A DNA stretch of 50,495 nt from Pedobacter sp. ASV17 (GTDB lineage Bacteria > Bacteroidota > Bacteroidia > Sphingobacteriales > Sphingobacteriaceae): contig NZ_JAELTX010000022.1 in the NCBI RefSeq assembly GCF_016429065.1, forward strand, positions 1 through 50,495. The letters run 5' to 3'. This document shows, one piece after another, positions 1 to 7,940 of this stretch. The notes below the pieces were generated by a model. That model was not told the DNA's origin, searched no databases, and saw nothing but the letters and a program-made list of their open reading frames with translations. Every line of letters starts with the position of its first letter. Position 1 is the stretch's first letter. A program made the translations under genes and the position numbers.

Positions 1-366
1 GGTAATAATCTGCGAATAACTATTGTGAGCCTCTACCTTGCTTGATTTTTTGGAAATGGCAAACAGTAAAGGAGTTAGACCCGTTTCAAAAGTTCCCTTT
101 TTAATAAATCTACGAACATAAAGTACCGATAGTAAAATACCAATGGTGGGGAATAAAAGGTAGAGGTAGTATTTGTATTGCCATTGTAAATCAGTTTGTA
201 AAAAATGCTCTATTCTGTGCGTAATGCCTTTTAATAGCGAAGCCGCTAAGCCAGCCAATATCCCTACCAGAATAGCCGCAATAATGAGGAAATTCTTGTT
301 CGAAATTTTGCTTTGCCTGTATAGGTTAAAACGGTCTACAAAATTTACAAACTTAATGTACATCAT
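1..366 (-). CDS. Chloride channel (ClC) family protein, N-terminal part
   Basis: The gene runs off the left edge; only the first 122 codons are present, starting at tandem ATGs (366 or 363). The visible protein has a basic start (MMYIKFVNFVDRF), a hydrophobic helix around residues 26-46, a second hydrophobic stretch around 68-82, and ends in AHNSYSQIIT. That is where ClC proteins lead into their first selectivity-filter helix. The YLYLLFPTIGILL and LTPLLFAISKKSS segments match the Bacteroidota ClC N-terminus as I know it. Members are inner-membrane chloride channels or H+/Cl- antiporters. The filter and gating glutamate lie outside the window, so channel or exchanger cannot be decided. Confidence 0.85.
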   Translation of the reverse strand, partial: MMYIKFVNFVDRFNLYRQSKISNKNFLIIAAILVGILAGLAASLLKGITHRIEHFLQTDLQWQYKYYLYLLFPTIGILLSVLYVRRFIKKGTFETGLTPLLFAISKKSSKVEAHNSYSQIIT

Positions 367-386
367 ATTTATTTTAAGTTTAACGG

Positions 387-1148
387 CTAACTATCAAACT
401 TGTCCAATAGTTTCAATAAAGTGGCAAAATCTTTAGGGTAAGGAGCTTCGACCAAAATATCCTTTCCATCTAATCCTTTAAACGTAATTTGTTTAGCATG
501 TAGCGCAAAACGCTTCATAATAGGCTGCTCCTCCTCGTCGGTTAAGCGGTAGCCCCTTTTAATTTTGGAAAGAAAAACAGGCTTGCCACGGTACATGGTA
601 TCACCGCAAATGGCTGCACGTTGAGTTGCTAAATGTATCCTGATTTGGTGCATACGCCCCGTTACAGGCTTACACTCCACCAAAGTATAATGCTTATAGT
701 ATTTTAACGAATTAAAGTAAGTCTCGGCACGTTTACCCTCTTGCCTATCAATGGTTACGTTCTTGTTGCCATCGTTCAAAATTGGCAAATCCACAAAAAG
801 ATTGTCAAATTGGAATTGCCCATCAACCACCGCATGATAAATTTTGTTCACTTTTCGCTTCTCAAACTGCATCGAAAGGTTACGGTAAGCCTCTGGATTT
901 TTGGCAATTACAATAGCACCCGAAGTTTCCTTATCCAGCCTGTGGCAAATCTGCGCATCATCTGTGTACAGCCTAGCCAAACGTAAAATATTTACTTCGC
1001 CAGCGCCAGCAGCACCGCGTTCATCTAATGAAGCCACAAAAGGAGGTTTGTTGATAACGATATAGTCTTCGTTTTCGAATAGGATAAGGTCTTTAAAATT
1101 CGGATATTTCAAATGGATACAATTTAAAGGTGCAAAAATACAATACAT
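387..1148 (-). CDS. RluA-family pseudouridine synthase
   Basis: A 253-aa enzyme expected to isomerise uridine to pseudouridine in rRNA or tRNA. The RluA signature ICHRLDKETSG is at residues 67-77, with the catalytic Asp at D72 in HRLD. Further family motifs are INKPP (32-36) and GRMHQIRIHLA near 165. There is no N-terminal S4 domain, as in the short RluA/TruC-like members, so the exact target position is not predictable. The stop lies 20 bp downstream of the ClC start on the same strand, so the two may be cotranscribed. The first ~15 residues are weakly family-like, but no later ATG fits. Confidence 0.9.
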   Translation of the reverse strand: MYCIFAPLNCIHLKYPNFKDLILFENEDYIVINKPPFVASLDERGAAGAGEVNILRLARLYTDDAQICHRLDKETSGAIVIAKNPEAYRNLSMQFEKRKVNKIYHAVVDGQFQFDNLFVDLPILNDGNKNVTIDRQEGKRAETYFNSLKYYKHYTLVECKPVTGRMHQIRIHLATQRAAICGDTMYRGKPVFLSKIKRGYRLTDEEEQPIMKRFALHAKQITFKGLDGKDILVEAPYPKDFATLLKLLDKFDS

Positions 1149-1858
1149 TTAGCACTTTATTGCCCTTATGGCTGGTGTAATTTCCTAATATCAATTTTTA
1201 GAAGCGCAGTTTTGACCGTGCAGTGGCACTCCTACAACGTCATCTCGATCCCAGACCTTTGGAAAGAGGGATTTTTGGTTGGTTGGTTGGTTCAAGACTT
1301 ACGAAGTTTCGAAAACTTCGTAAGTCTAATGGAGCAGCCTACTAACGCTTTAAGATACCCAATCGAGTTGGGCATGACGTTGTAGGAATGGAATTGCACA
1401 AACACTCATAGCACTTTTCTCTCCCTGTTTTAGGGAGAGATGTCGCAAGGCAGAGAGGGTTCCTTTCTTAAAACTTTTCCTTAACCCTAGAATAACCCCT
1501 GCTTGTCTTTTCTGCCACTCCTATTGCCGTCATTTCGATTAAGTACTTGTTGTGCATAGTCTTTCCTACATCGTCATCTCGATCCCGAACCTTCGGGAGA
1601 GAGATCTTTGAACTATATAATTGACTGTTGCTTTTAAGACCATATTCGATAAGCGTTGCGTGATGCAGTCTGTATGGAAACAACTATATAACCTAATACG
1701 AATAACAAGTCGTTAGATCTCTCCTCTCGAACACTCGTGATCTTGCGCAGTCGAGATGACGTGTTATTAATGTTGGTATAGATACATGCAACCTAAGATG
1801 CCGACATTAACCTTGTACCCCAACAAATGAATAGCTAAATTAGCAGAAAAATAAGCTT
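1149..1858. repeat. 710-bp gene-free stretch made of two nested repeat elements
   Basis: I find no credible gene here. Two repeat units fill most of it. The first has 13-bp arms CCTACAACGTCAT (1231-1243) and ATGACGTTGTAGG (1374-1386), with a 33-bp palindrome at 1295-1327 inside. The second runs from CGTCATCTCGA (1572-1582) to TCGAGATGACG (1751-1761), with inner AGAGATCT-type arms. The short reading frame at 1468-1683 lies in this repeat DNA and has no domain. Confidence 0.8.
1295..1327. repeat. 33-bp palindrome, family A, centre CGA
   Basis: Perfect inverted repeat: arm AGACTTACGAAGTTT, centre CGA, then the complementary arm. It sits inside the larger inverted repeat 1231-1386. The same arms recur at 3115, 27980, 33416, 37952 and 44409. 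No T-run follows on either side. Confidence 0.95.
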
Positions 1859-2230
1859 ATGCATTTCACCAAGCTAGTTCCCAATATTTTTTACATTAAC
1901 ATTCAAGATGGATTAAGATTATTTGTTGACTGCCTTGAGTTTTCAATTGGTCATAACGAAATTGATTCCGATCATCCTTTCTGCGTTTTGGATAAAGATG
2001 GCCTGCGCATTAACCTATTCCAAAATAAAGAGTTTGCAGATAAAGACCATCCAGAGTTTAGGTTGGTGACTAATTATATCGAAGAGGTTTACGAGAAGGT
2101 CTCGACTAAATTTCCAGAACTTTTACATCCAAACCTGAGTAAAGTAACGCTAAGGCCATGGGGCGCTAAAGAATTTGCTTTAATGGATAAGCAAGTGGGT
2201 ATTATTATACAGCAGTGGCCCAATCCATAA
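1859..2230 (+). CDS. VOC superfamily (glyoxalase/bleomycin-resistance-like) protein
   Basis: A 123-aa single-module protein with the VOC layout: N-terminal strand (LVPNIFYINIQDGLRLFVDCLEF), a central FCVLDKDGLRINLFQ strand, and a C-terminal LRPWGAKEFALMDKQVGIIIQQW block with the usual acidic metal-ligand region. Such proteins act as dimers in lyase, dioxygenase or resistance roles; no substrate can be assigned. It precedes the beta-hydroxyacid dehydrogenase by 32 bp on the same strand, so the two probably share a transcript. The start at 1859 gives the normal family length. Confidence 0.8.
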   Translation: MHFTKLVPNIFYINIQDGLRLFVDCLEFSIGHNEIDSDHPFCVLDKDGLRINLFQNKEFADKDHPEFRLVTNYIEEVYEKVSTKFPELLHPNLSKVTLRPWGAKEFALMDKQVGIIIQQWPNP

Positions 2231-2262
2231 TTTATCATTACACATTTAACGACAAAAATAAT

Positions 2263-3105
2263 ATGCAACATACTACATTAGGATGGATAGGACTTGGCAA
2301 CATGGGTAGTCCAATGGCCAAAAACCTTATCAAAGCTGGCTATCCCGTTTCCGTTTATAACCGTTCTGCCGCTAAAACTGCAGACTTTGAAACTACCGCT
2401 ACCATTTGTAAAACCGTTAGCGAATTGGTTCAGGCAAATGAGGTGGTTTTCACGATGCTTACCAACGATGAGGCCGTAAACCAAATTTATGCCGAAATAT
2501 TAAATCAGAATCTGGAAGGAAAGCTTTTCATTGATTGCAGCACCATTTCACAAGAATGCTCATTGGCCATCGCACAACAAATTAAAACTAAAGGCGCTGG
2601 ATTTATAGATGCACCAGTGGCAGGTAGTACGCAACCCGCTGCTGAAGGCACGCTGATCATGATGGCTGGAGGCGATGAAAAAGACCTTGCTAAAGCCCAA
2701 CCCTATTTTGATAAGTTAGGTAAGTTAACCAAGCACCTTGGCGAAAACGGAAAAGGAATTGCCGCCAAACTATCTATCAACTATTTCCTTTCTTTGATTT
2801 ATCAAGGCTTGGCAGAAACGGTTTTGTTATCCGAAAAATTGGGTATCCAACGTAAGGATATGTTGGAAATCATTAACGAAAGTGCTAGTGGAAGTGGTGC
2901 TACCAAGGTAAAGACACCATTGTTAGTGCAGGAAAACTATCCACCAGCATTTGCATTGGATTTGATGCTTAAAGATATCTTACTGGCCCAAAAGGCTGGT
3001 GCAGATTTCCCATTGTCGGAAGCGATCATTAACACTTATCAAGCCGCACACGACAAAGGACTAGGCGGAGACGATGTGATTGGAATCATCAAATCGTTGA
3101 AGTAG
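2263..3105 (+). CDS. NAD(P)-dependent beta-hydroxyacid dehydrogenase family oxidoreductase
   Basis: A 280-aa member of the 3-hydroxyisobutyrate / tartronate semialdehyde reductase / glyoxylate-succinic semialdehyde reductase family. The Rossmann motif GWIGLGNMGSPMAKNL is at the N-terminus, the substrate motif DAPVAGSTQPAAEGTL lies mid-protein, and the catalytic-Lys region GKGIAAKLSINYF follows near residue 165. I chose ATG 2263 because the Rossmann fold begins five residues later. An in-frame start at 2215 would add 16 unrelated residues and overlap the VOC gene. The precise substrate is not determined by sequence alone. Confidence 0.88.
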   Translation: MQHTTLGWIGLGNMGSPMAKNLIKAGYPVSVYNRSAAKTADFETTATICKTVSELVQANEVVFTMLTNDEAVNQIYAEILNQNLEGKLFIDCSTISQECSLAIAQQIKTKGAGFIDAPVAGSTQPAAEGTLIMMAGGDEKDLAKAQPYFDKLGKLTKHLGENGKGIAAKLSINYFLSLIYQGLAETVLLSEKLGIQRKDMLEIINESASGSGATKVKTPLLVQENYPPAFALDLMLKDILLAQKAGADFPLSEAIINTYQAAHDKGLGGDDVIGIIKSLK

Positions 3106-3114
3106 TATCTATAT

Positions 3115-3175
3115 AGACTTACGAAGTTTTCGAAACTTCGTAAGTCTTAATATCGGAATGAAACTTCGTAAGTCT
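3115..3175. repeat. 33-bp palindrome family A (centre TCG) plus extra half-arm
   Basis: The perfect palindrome with arm AGACTTACGAAGTTT is at 3115-3147. After a 13-nt gap the right arm AAACTTCGTAAGTCT is repeated at 3161-3175. This left-right-right order recurs in the composite elements near 33.4, 44.4 and 48.2 kb. It lies between two convergent genes and could serve as a two-way terminator, although no long T-run follows. Confidence 0.92.
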
Positions 3176-3181
3176 TAAAGG

Positions 3182-3841
3182 TTAGTCAATCACCATTTCT
3201 GGCACATCATCATCCGCATAAAGTTTTCCTGCGGTAGCATTTCTAATTTCTTCCACGCTAACCCCTGGTGCTCTTTCCACCAGTTTAAAGCCCCCGTCAG
3301 GTAACACGTCTAAAACTGCTAACTCTGTAACAATCTTTTTAATACATTTTACGCCAGTTAAGGGCAAGGTACAAGCTGGTAATAATTTACTCTCACCTGC
3401 TTTGTTTACGTGCTGCATGGCCACGATAATGTTTTTGGCTGAAGCCACTAAATCCATGGCTCCTCCCATTCCTTTTACCATTTTACCTGGAATTTTCCAG
3501 TTGGCAATGTCCCCATTTTCTGAAACTTCCATGGCTCCCAAAATGGTTAAGTCTATTTTCTGGGCCCTGATCATGCCAAAACTCATGGCCGAATCAAAAA
3601 TGGATGATCCTGGCAAAGTAGTAATCGTTTGTTTACCTGCATTAATTAAATCTGGGTCTTCCTCCCCCTCAAAAGGAAAAGGCCCCATGCCTAATAAACC
3701 ATTCTCTGATTGTAAAACGACATTTACTCCTTCTGGGATGTAGTTGGCTACCAAAGTAGGAATGCCTATACCCAAATTAACATAGTAACCGTCTTTTATT
3801 TCTTTAGCGATACGTTTCGCTATACCGTCTTTATCTAACAT
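3182..3841 (-). CDS. scoB: 3-oxoacid CoA-transferase subunit B
   Basis: A 219-aa beta subunit of a class I CoA-transferase (succinyl-CoA:3-ketoacid / acetoacetate type). These enzymes move CoA from succinyl-CoA to acetoacetate during ketone-body and leucine breakdown. The active-site motif [10 protein letters not shown] is present with the catalytic Glu at residue 46, and GIGIPTLV near 24-31 is also typical. The partner subunit A is at 4351-5052 on the same strand. The two are normally adjacent, but here a four-helix-bundle gene separates them. Confidence 0.93.
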   Translation of the reverse strand: MLDKDGIAKRIAKEIKDGYYVNLGIGIPTLVANYIPEGVNVVLQSENGLLGMGPFPFEGEEDPDLINAGKQTITTLPGSSIFDSAMSFGMIRAQKIDLTILGAMEVSENGDIANWKIPGKMVKGMGGAMDLVASAKNIIVAMQHVNKAGESKLLPACTLPLTGVKCIKKIVTELAVLDVLPDGGFKLVERAPGVSVEEIRNATAGKLYADDDVPEMVID

Positions 3842-3891
3842 AAGTTAATGAGTTGATGTAATGATTGGTTGATTTGGTAATTAGCTAATGT

Positions 3892-4351
3892 GATGATGTG
3901 ATAACCAAATTAGCTAATTAACCCATTTTCAAATTATCTTTGTTTTGAAGTCGTTATTATCCTGTTAAGTACTTTTTGAATCGTTTCAATTTTTTCTAGC
4001 AAAACATCGCCGTTAGGATAGTTATCAGCGTGTTTACATAAAAGCAACCAATATTTTGACTCTTCACATTCTTTGGCTGATATCTTCATTTTATGAATAA
4101 AATCCGCCTTACTTTCTGCATTTTGAGCTTCCCAAATGTTAGCACCAATGCTGGTTCCTGCTTTTAATAATTGATTTGCTAATACAAATTTTCGTTTCTC
4201 CTCTAGGATCTCTGTATAACGAATAATTTGTAGAGCAAATTCAAAACTTAGTTTAACAATGATATTTTCATTAATTCTTTCATTATTCATAGGTGGAAAG
4301 TTCTGATGATCGATTTCTCCAATCATCAAATTATTGAATTATCTCATCATC
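3892..4351. repeat. Imperfect inverted flanks around the four-helix-bundle gene
   Basis: GATGATGTGATAA at 3892-3904 is matched in inverted orientation by TTATCTCATCATC at 4339-4351 (12 of 13 positions), which touches the scoA stop codon. An AT-rich hairpin lies beside the left flank: GGTAATTAGCTAAT around 3876-3889 against ATTAGCTAATTAACC around 3909-3923. The DNA is low-complexity, so chance similarity is possible. Confidence 0.5.
3934..4329 (-). CDS. Four-helix-bundle protein (23S rRNA intervening-sequence / S23 family)
   Basis: About 131 aa, all-helical. The family core is visible: LSFEFALQIIRYTEIL, NQLLKAGTSIGANIWEAQNA (around residues 51-70), then HKMKISAKECEESKYWLLL. This family was first seen as ORFs in 23S rRNA intervening sequences and is also scattered through Bacteroidota genomes near repeats. 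It folds as a pentameric four-helix bundle, and its function is not settled. Translation may begin at the inner ATG (MNNERINENI, about residue 15). It interrupts the scoA-scoB pair and is flanked by imperfect inverted 13-mers. Confidence 0.85.
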   Translation of the reverse strand: MMIGEIDHQNFPPMNNERINENIIVKLSFEFALQIIRYTEILEEKRKFVLANQLLKAGTSIGANIWEAQNAESKADFIHKMKISAKECEESKYWLLLCKHADNYPNGDVLLEKIETIQKVLNRIITTSKQR

Positions 4352-5052
4352 TAATTCCTCTTCCTTACCGTTCGCTGTTCAATTCGTTTTTCGTAATCCT
4401 TACCCTGAAAAACTCGGTGTACATAAACTCCAGGCGTATGGATATGGTCAGGGTCTAATTCTCCTACTTCTACCAATTCCTCTACTTCGGCAATGGTAAT
4501 TTTGCCCGCCATGGCCATCACTGGATTAAAGTTTCTACTGGTCGAACGGAAAATCAAATTTCCCGCAGTATCACCCTTCCAAGCTTTTACAATGGCAAAA
4601 TCAGCATCAAAAGCATATTCCATCAAGTAATCTTTCCCATCAAAATTCCTTACCTCTTTCCCTTCCGCGACTTCGGTACCTACCCCAGCAGGCGTAAAAA
4701 TAGCAGGCATGCCATAGCCAGCAGCTAAGCAACGGGTGGCCAAAGTCCCTTGCGGAATAAGCTCTACCTCAAGCTCGCCACTCAATAATTGGCGTTCAAA
4801 CTCGGCATTTTCACCTACGTACGATGAAATCATTTTCTTTACCTGACGTTGCTTTAACATCAAGCCGATGCCAAAATCATCTACGCCAGCATTGTTCGAA
4901 ATACAGGTTAACTCTTTGGTGCCTTTTTTTACCAAGGCAGTGATGCAGTTTTCGGGGATACCACATAAACCGAAGCCGCCGAGCATTAGGGTTTTCCCGT
5001 CGGTAATGTCAGCGATGGCCTCATCGGCGTTTGCTACAACTTTGTTGATCAT
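4351..5052 (-). CDS. scoA: 3-oxoacid CoA-transferase subunit A
   Basis: A 233-aa alpha subunit of the succinyl-CoA:3-ketoacid CoA-transferase. The CoA-binding glycine-rich segment [13 protein letters not shown] is at residues 21-33, and the family blocks [15 protein letters not shown] and [15 protein letters not shown] follow. It is first in a minus-strand unit with the four-helix-bundle gene and scoB. A matching promoter box (TACTTTTG) lies about 46 bp upstream. Length is normal for the subunit. Confidence 0.93.
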   Translation of the reverse strand: MINKVVANADEAIADITDGKTLMLGGFGLCGIPENCITALVKKGTKELTCISNNAGVDDFGIGLMLKQRQVKKMISSYVGENAEFERQLLSGELEVELIPQGTLATRCLAAGYGMPAIFTPAGVGTEVAEGKEVRNFDGKDYLMEYAFDADFAIVKAWKGDTAGNLIFRSTSRNFNPVMAMAGKITIAEVEELVEVGELDPDHIHTPGVYVHRVFQGKDYEKRIEQRTVRKRN

Positions 5053-5097
5053 ATTTGGTGTGTTTTGCGACTAAAATAGGATTAATCTATCGCTTTG

Positions 5098-5135
5098 CAA
5101 AAGTAAAGCGTAGCCTACAACCTTGTATAGGCTAC
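5098..5135 (-). promoter_or_regulatory. scoA promoter -7 box and adjacent inverted repeat
   Basis: On minus, TACTTTTG (plus 5098-5105) fits the Bacteroidota -7 consensus TAnnTTTG and places transcription start near 5091, giving a leader of about 40 nt. Just upstream, GTAGCCTAC (5110-5118) and GTATAGGCTAC (5125-5135) form an inverted repeat that could be an operator. No clear -33 TTG is placed at normal spacing. Confidence 0.5.
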
Positions 5136-5196
5136 ACTAAGGTATGTTGTAATCGTAAGATTAATAGTTCATTAAGATACTAGTAAAGCTTGTTGG

Positions 5197-6279
5197 CTAT
5201 TTATAAATTTCTACAATCTTATCACCAGAACTGTTACTGGTACATACGTATATTTTGCCCTCTGGCGATTGGCAAACGGCTCTAATCCTACCAAAATCAC
5301 CCACAAATAAATCTTTGGTTTCTGCTATAGCAGTTTGGGTATCGTTTAACTTGAGCTGCATGAGCTTCGTACCTTTTAATAAACCCAATAACAAGGAGTT
5401 TTTAAATTGCGGAATGTAATTTGAATTGTAATAAATCATACCGCTTGGGGCAATGGTTGGTGTCCATTGAAAGATGGATTCCATCACATTATTCTGATTG
5501 CAAAAGGCGGTTTCATTGCTGGCATCGCATTTGCCCCTAACGGTTGGCCAGCCATAATTACGACCTTTTTCGATGATATTGATTTCGTCGTCGGTATCAG
5601 GTCCATGTTCCGAAGAAAACAACTTATTTCCTACCAAGGCTAAACCTTGCGGATTTCGATGGCCGAAAGACCACACTGGGCTATTGGGAAATGGGTTATC
5701 AGCAGGAATACTACCATCTAAGTTGATGCGTAATACCTTTCCAGCTATGGAGTTGAGGTTTTGAGGCGTGCTGGTATCATTAGCGTCTCCAGTAGTTACA
5801 AATAATTTGTCGCCAGCAATAAGCAATCTAGATCCATTATGGATGCTCGCTGCAGGAATATTGTCTAATAAAGTTTGTGGACTGGTTAAACTATTGTTGC
5901 TGTAAGTAAACCTTACCAACTTGTTTTTATAAGGATTTCCGTAGCCATAAAACACATAAACATAAGGGCTTGCTCCAAAGTTTGGATGAAGGGTCATGCC
6001 TAGCAAGCCACCTTCGCCCTGCGAGCTCACTTCCGAAATGGTATGCAATAGGGTGACTTGGCTGTTGGCGGGATTTAATCTGCTAATTTTTCCCGATTTT
6101 TCGGTAAACCAAATAAGGTTATCGGGGCCGTAGACCAATTCCCAAGGTAGAGACAGATTGGAAACCAATGTCCTTGTTTTAAGGTCTACAGGGGTATCAT
6201 CTTCCCCGCTATTATTACCATCTTTTTTACAACCAATACTCAAGAGCAGTATTCCAAAAACAATCCATAACTTTTTCAT
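5197..6279 (-). CDS. PQQ-dependent sugar dehydrogenase-like beta-propeller lipoprotein
   Basis: A 360-aa protein of the glucose/sorbosone dehydrogenase family (soluble-GDH / Asd / HHIP-like beta-propeller). The lipoprotein signal peptide ends in LLLSIGC at residue 17. Family motifs follow: LSLPWELVYGPDNLIWFTEK, GEGGLLGMTLHPNF, GSRLLIAGDKLFVTTGD, SFGHRNPQGLAL, SSEHGPDTDDEINII and NYGWP. Members oxidise aldose sugars with PQQ in the periplasm. No PQQ synthesis genes are nearby, so cofactor supply and substrate are unknown. It appears monocistronic. Confidence 0.87.
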   Translation of the reverse strand: MKKLWIVFGILLLSIGCKKDGNNSGEDDTPVDLKTRTLVSNLSLPWELVYGPDNLIWFTEKSGKISRLNPANSQVTLLHTISEVSSQGEGGLLGMTLHPNFGASPYVYVFYGYGNPYKNKLVRFTYSNNSLTSPQTLLDNIPAASIHNGSRLLIAGDKLFVTTGDANDTSTPQNLNSIAGKVLRINLDGSIPADNPFPNSPVWSFGHRNPQGLALVGNKLFSSEHGPDTDDEINIIEKGRNYGWPTVRGKCDASNETAFCNQNNVMESIFQWTPTIAPSGMIYYNSNYIPQFKNSLLLGLLKGTKLMQLKLNDTQTAIAETKDLFVGDFGRIRAVCQSPEGKIYVCTSNSSGDKIVEIYK

Positions 6280-6551
6280 ATCCCTAATATTTTAAGGACA
6301 CAACAATTAAAAGTCGCTTTTGGTTTATAATCAGTTAAATAGATGGCGGTTATCTTATTTAAAACATAACCTAAGTTCGGTTTATAGTTTGTTATTGAAT
6401 TGAGCCTTAAAACTGATGCTGATCCCGAATGTTCGGGACAGCATGACGGAGCAATGATTTAACGTCACCCTGACCTGTAGCGAAGCGGAAAGCTATACAA
6501 TAAATTTATTTCAGGGTCAGCTATATATCGAAATAGTTAAACAATTATAAC
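6280..6551. repeat. Gene-free spacer with fragments of dispersed repeats
   Basis: It contains GATCCCGAATGTTCGGGAC around 6421-6439 (a palindrome of the type also seen near 15850) and CGTCACCCTGA... TTCAGGGTCAG around 6461-6520. The latter is similar to 48701-48727. No gene or promoter was recognised. Confidence 0.6.
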
Positions 6552-7274
6552 CTAGCGAACGTAGTTCTTAATGATAAAATCTTCACTGAAACCTAACCTC
6601 TTATAAATTCCTTTTCCAAGTTCAGAGGCCTGCAAAGTGGCATAAGGAATATGCGCTTCAATGGCTCTATTGAGCAAAAGGTACATGATTTCTTCAGCAA
6701 AGCCTCTCCTCCTCATCTCTGGAACAATCCCTACACCATGTATCCCTGCAACTTGCTCATTTGGATGGTAAATTGCCGTGCCTACCAGTTCTCCGTTAAA
6801 ATAAAAAAGATCGTATTCAATTTCATTCATGGTTTGGATGAGTATTTCTTCGCCAATCACATAGCCGAAACATTTCGGATAAACCGCTGCCCAAAGTTTA
6901 GCTTCCGCAGTATTGGATACTCTTTTAACTGTTAAAGAATTGGATGATGGGAATGGCTTGTTTAATGGAAGCGACATACCCGTTTGAAACGATTTTTGTG
7001 TAAAACCTTCTAATGTTATTTCCGAGCCTTCATTAGGGTATATATTCCAATGGGGAAACACCAAAAGTTGTTCAGATGAAGCCATTTTTTCGGATAGCTT
7101 AATAAGCAACTCATTTGTTGGCGGTTGGTTAATCCATATTTTGTTAGGCCATTCGGAGTTTTTCACCGAACTCAATTCGTAATCGTTTTCGCTCACATAA
7201 TGCCCAACTGCCTTACCGACTTTCGACCACAAAGAAGTAAGGTTGGCTACATTTAATTGATTAATATTTTCCAT
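6552..7274 (-). CDS. GNAT family N-acetyltransferase
   Basis: A 240-aa protein with a C-terminal GNAT domain. The acetyl-CoA loop is GIVPEMRRRGFAEEI at about residues 182-196 (R-x-x-G-x-A type), and the end QASELGKGIYKRLGFSEDF is the usual C-terminal motif. The N-terminal ~110 residues are not clearly GNAT and may set substrate choice. It is 36 bp downstream of the Crp/Fnr gene and could be the last gene of the DUF4296-mutS2-Crp run. The acceptor is unknown. Confidence 0.82.
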   Translation of the reverse strand: MENINQLNVANLTSLWSKVGKAVGHYVSENDYELSSVKNSEWPNKIWINQPPTNELLIKLSEKMASSEQLLVFPHWNIYPNEGSEITLEGFTQKSFQTGMSLPLNKPFPSSNSLTVKRVSNTAEAKLWAAVYPKCFGYVIGEEILIQTMNEIEYDLFYFNGELVGTAIYHPNEQVAGIHGVGIVPEMRRRGFAEEIMYLLLNRAIEAHIPYATLQASELGKGIYKRLGFSEDFIIKNYVR

Positions 7275-7310
7275 GAGGGCAAAGTTCTAGACTTCATCAA
7301 ACAAAAACAT

Positions 7311-7937
7311 TTACATATGTTGATTTTGATCTAATTTTAAATCTTTTCTTATCCTACTTAATTGTGTAGGTGTAATTCCCAAATGAGAGGCAATGTGGTG
7401 CAATGAAATCTTTTGATCAATGTCAGGATATTGCTCCATGAATTTTTGATACCTGACACTGGCACTTTCCATTACTAAAGACACTTCTCGCTGTTCTTTA
7501 TCAATGACCCATTCCTTTTCTAGGTAAACAATGTAATAATTTTTTAGGTCGTCCTTTTCGAGAATGAGCTGTTTGAATTTGGAGAAATTGAGACTGAGTA
7601 ATAGGCTTTCATCCAAGGCTTGTAAGGTAAATGAAGAGGGTTTTTGCAATAAAGCCGAAACCATTGAACCTACCATTTTACCTGCTAAAAAAATGTTTTT
7701 GTTATAAGTGTGTCCCTGTTGATCGCTAGAATAGGCCCTAACCGCTCCACTACCTAAGAAATAGATGTTTCTGGCAACATCTCCCTCGTTGAGCAAAATA
7801 TCGTTTTTGGAGATTTGCTGAAATTTAACGAGTTCTTTAACCAATTCAAATGAAGATGAAGTAATGCTTGAATAATCGGACAAGTAAGTTCTCAAATCAT
7901 CCAAATACAGTACTTTATCTTCATCTGAGATATTCAT
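7311..7937 (-). CDS. Crp/Fnr family transcriptional regulator
   Basis: A 208-aa protein with an N-terminal cyclic-nucleotide-binding beta-roll (about residues 35-130, including ILLNEGDVARNIYFLGSGAVRAY) and a C-terminal winged helix (ISLHHIASHLGITPTQLSRIRKDL, about 175-198). The roll lacks an obvious full cAMP-binding Arg-Ser pair, as in most Bacteroidota paralogues, so the ligand is unknown. It starts 3 bp after the mutS2 stop, which suggests translational coupling. The neighbouring GNAT gene is a possible target. Confidence 0.88.
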   Translation of the reverse strand: MNISDEDKVLYLDDLRTYLSDYSSITSSSFELVKELVKFQQISKNDILLNEGDVARNIYFLGSGAVRAYSSDQQGHTYNKNIFLAGKMVGSMVSALLQKPSSFTLQALDESLLLSLNFSKFKQLILEKDDLKNYYIVYLEKEWVIDKEQREVSLVMESASVRYQKFMEQYPDIDQKISLHHIASHLGITPTQLSRIRKDLKLDQNQHM

Positions 7938-7940
7938 GTG

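Noticed and set aside
1468..1683. 71-aa open frame on minus
   Set aside because: It lies wholly in repeat DNA with inverted GTCATCTCGA ends and has no domain or ribosome site.
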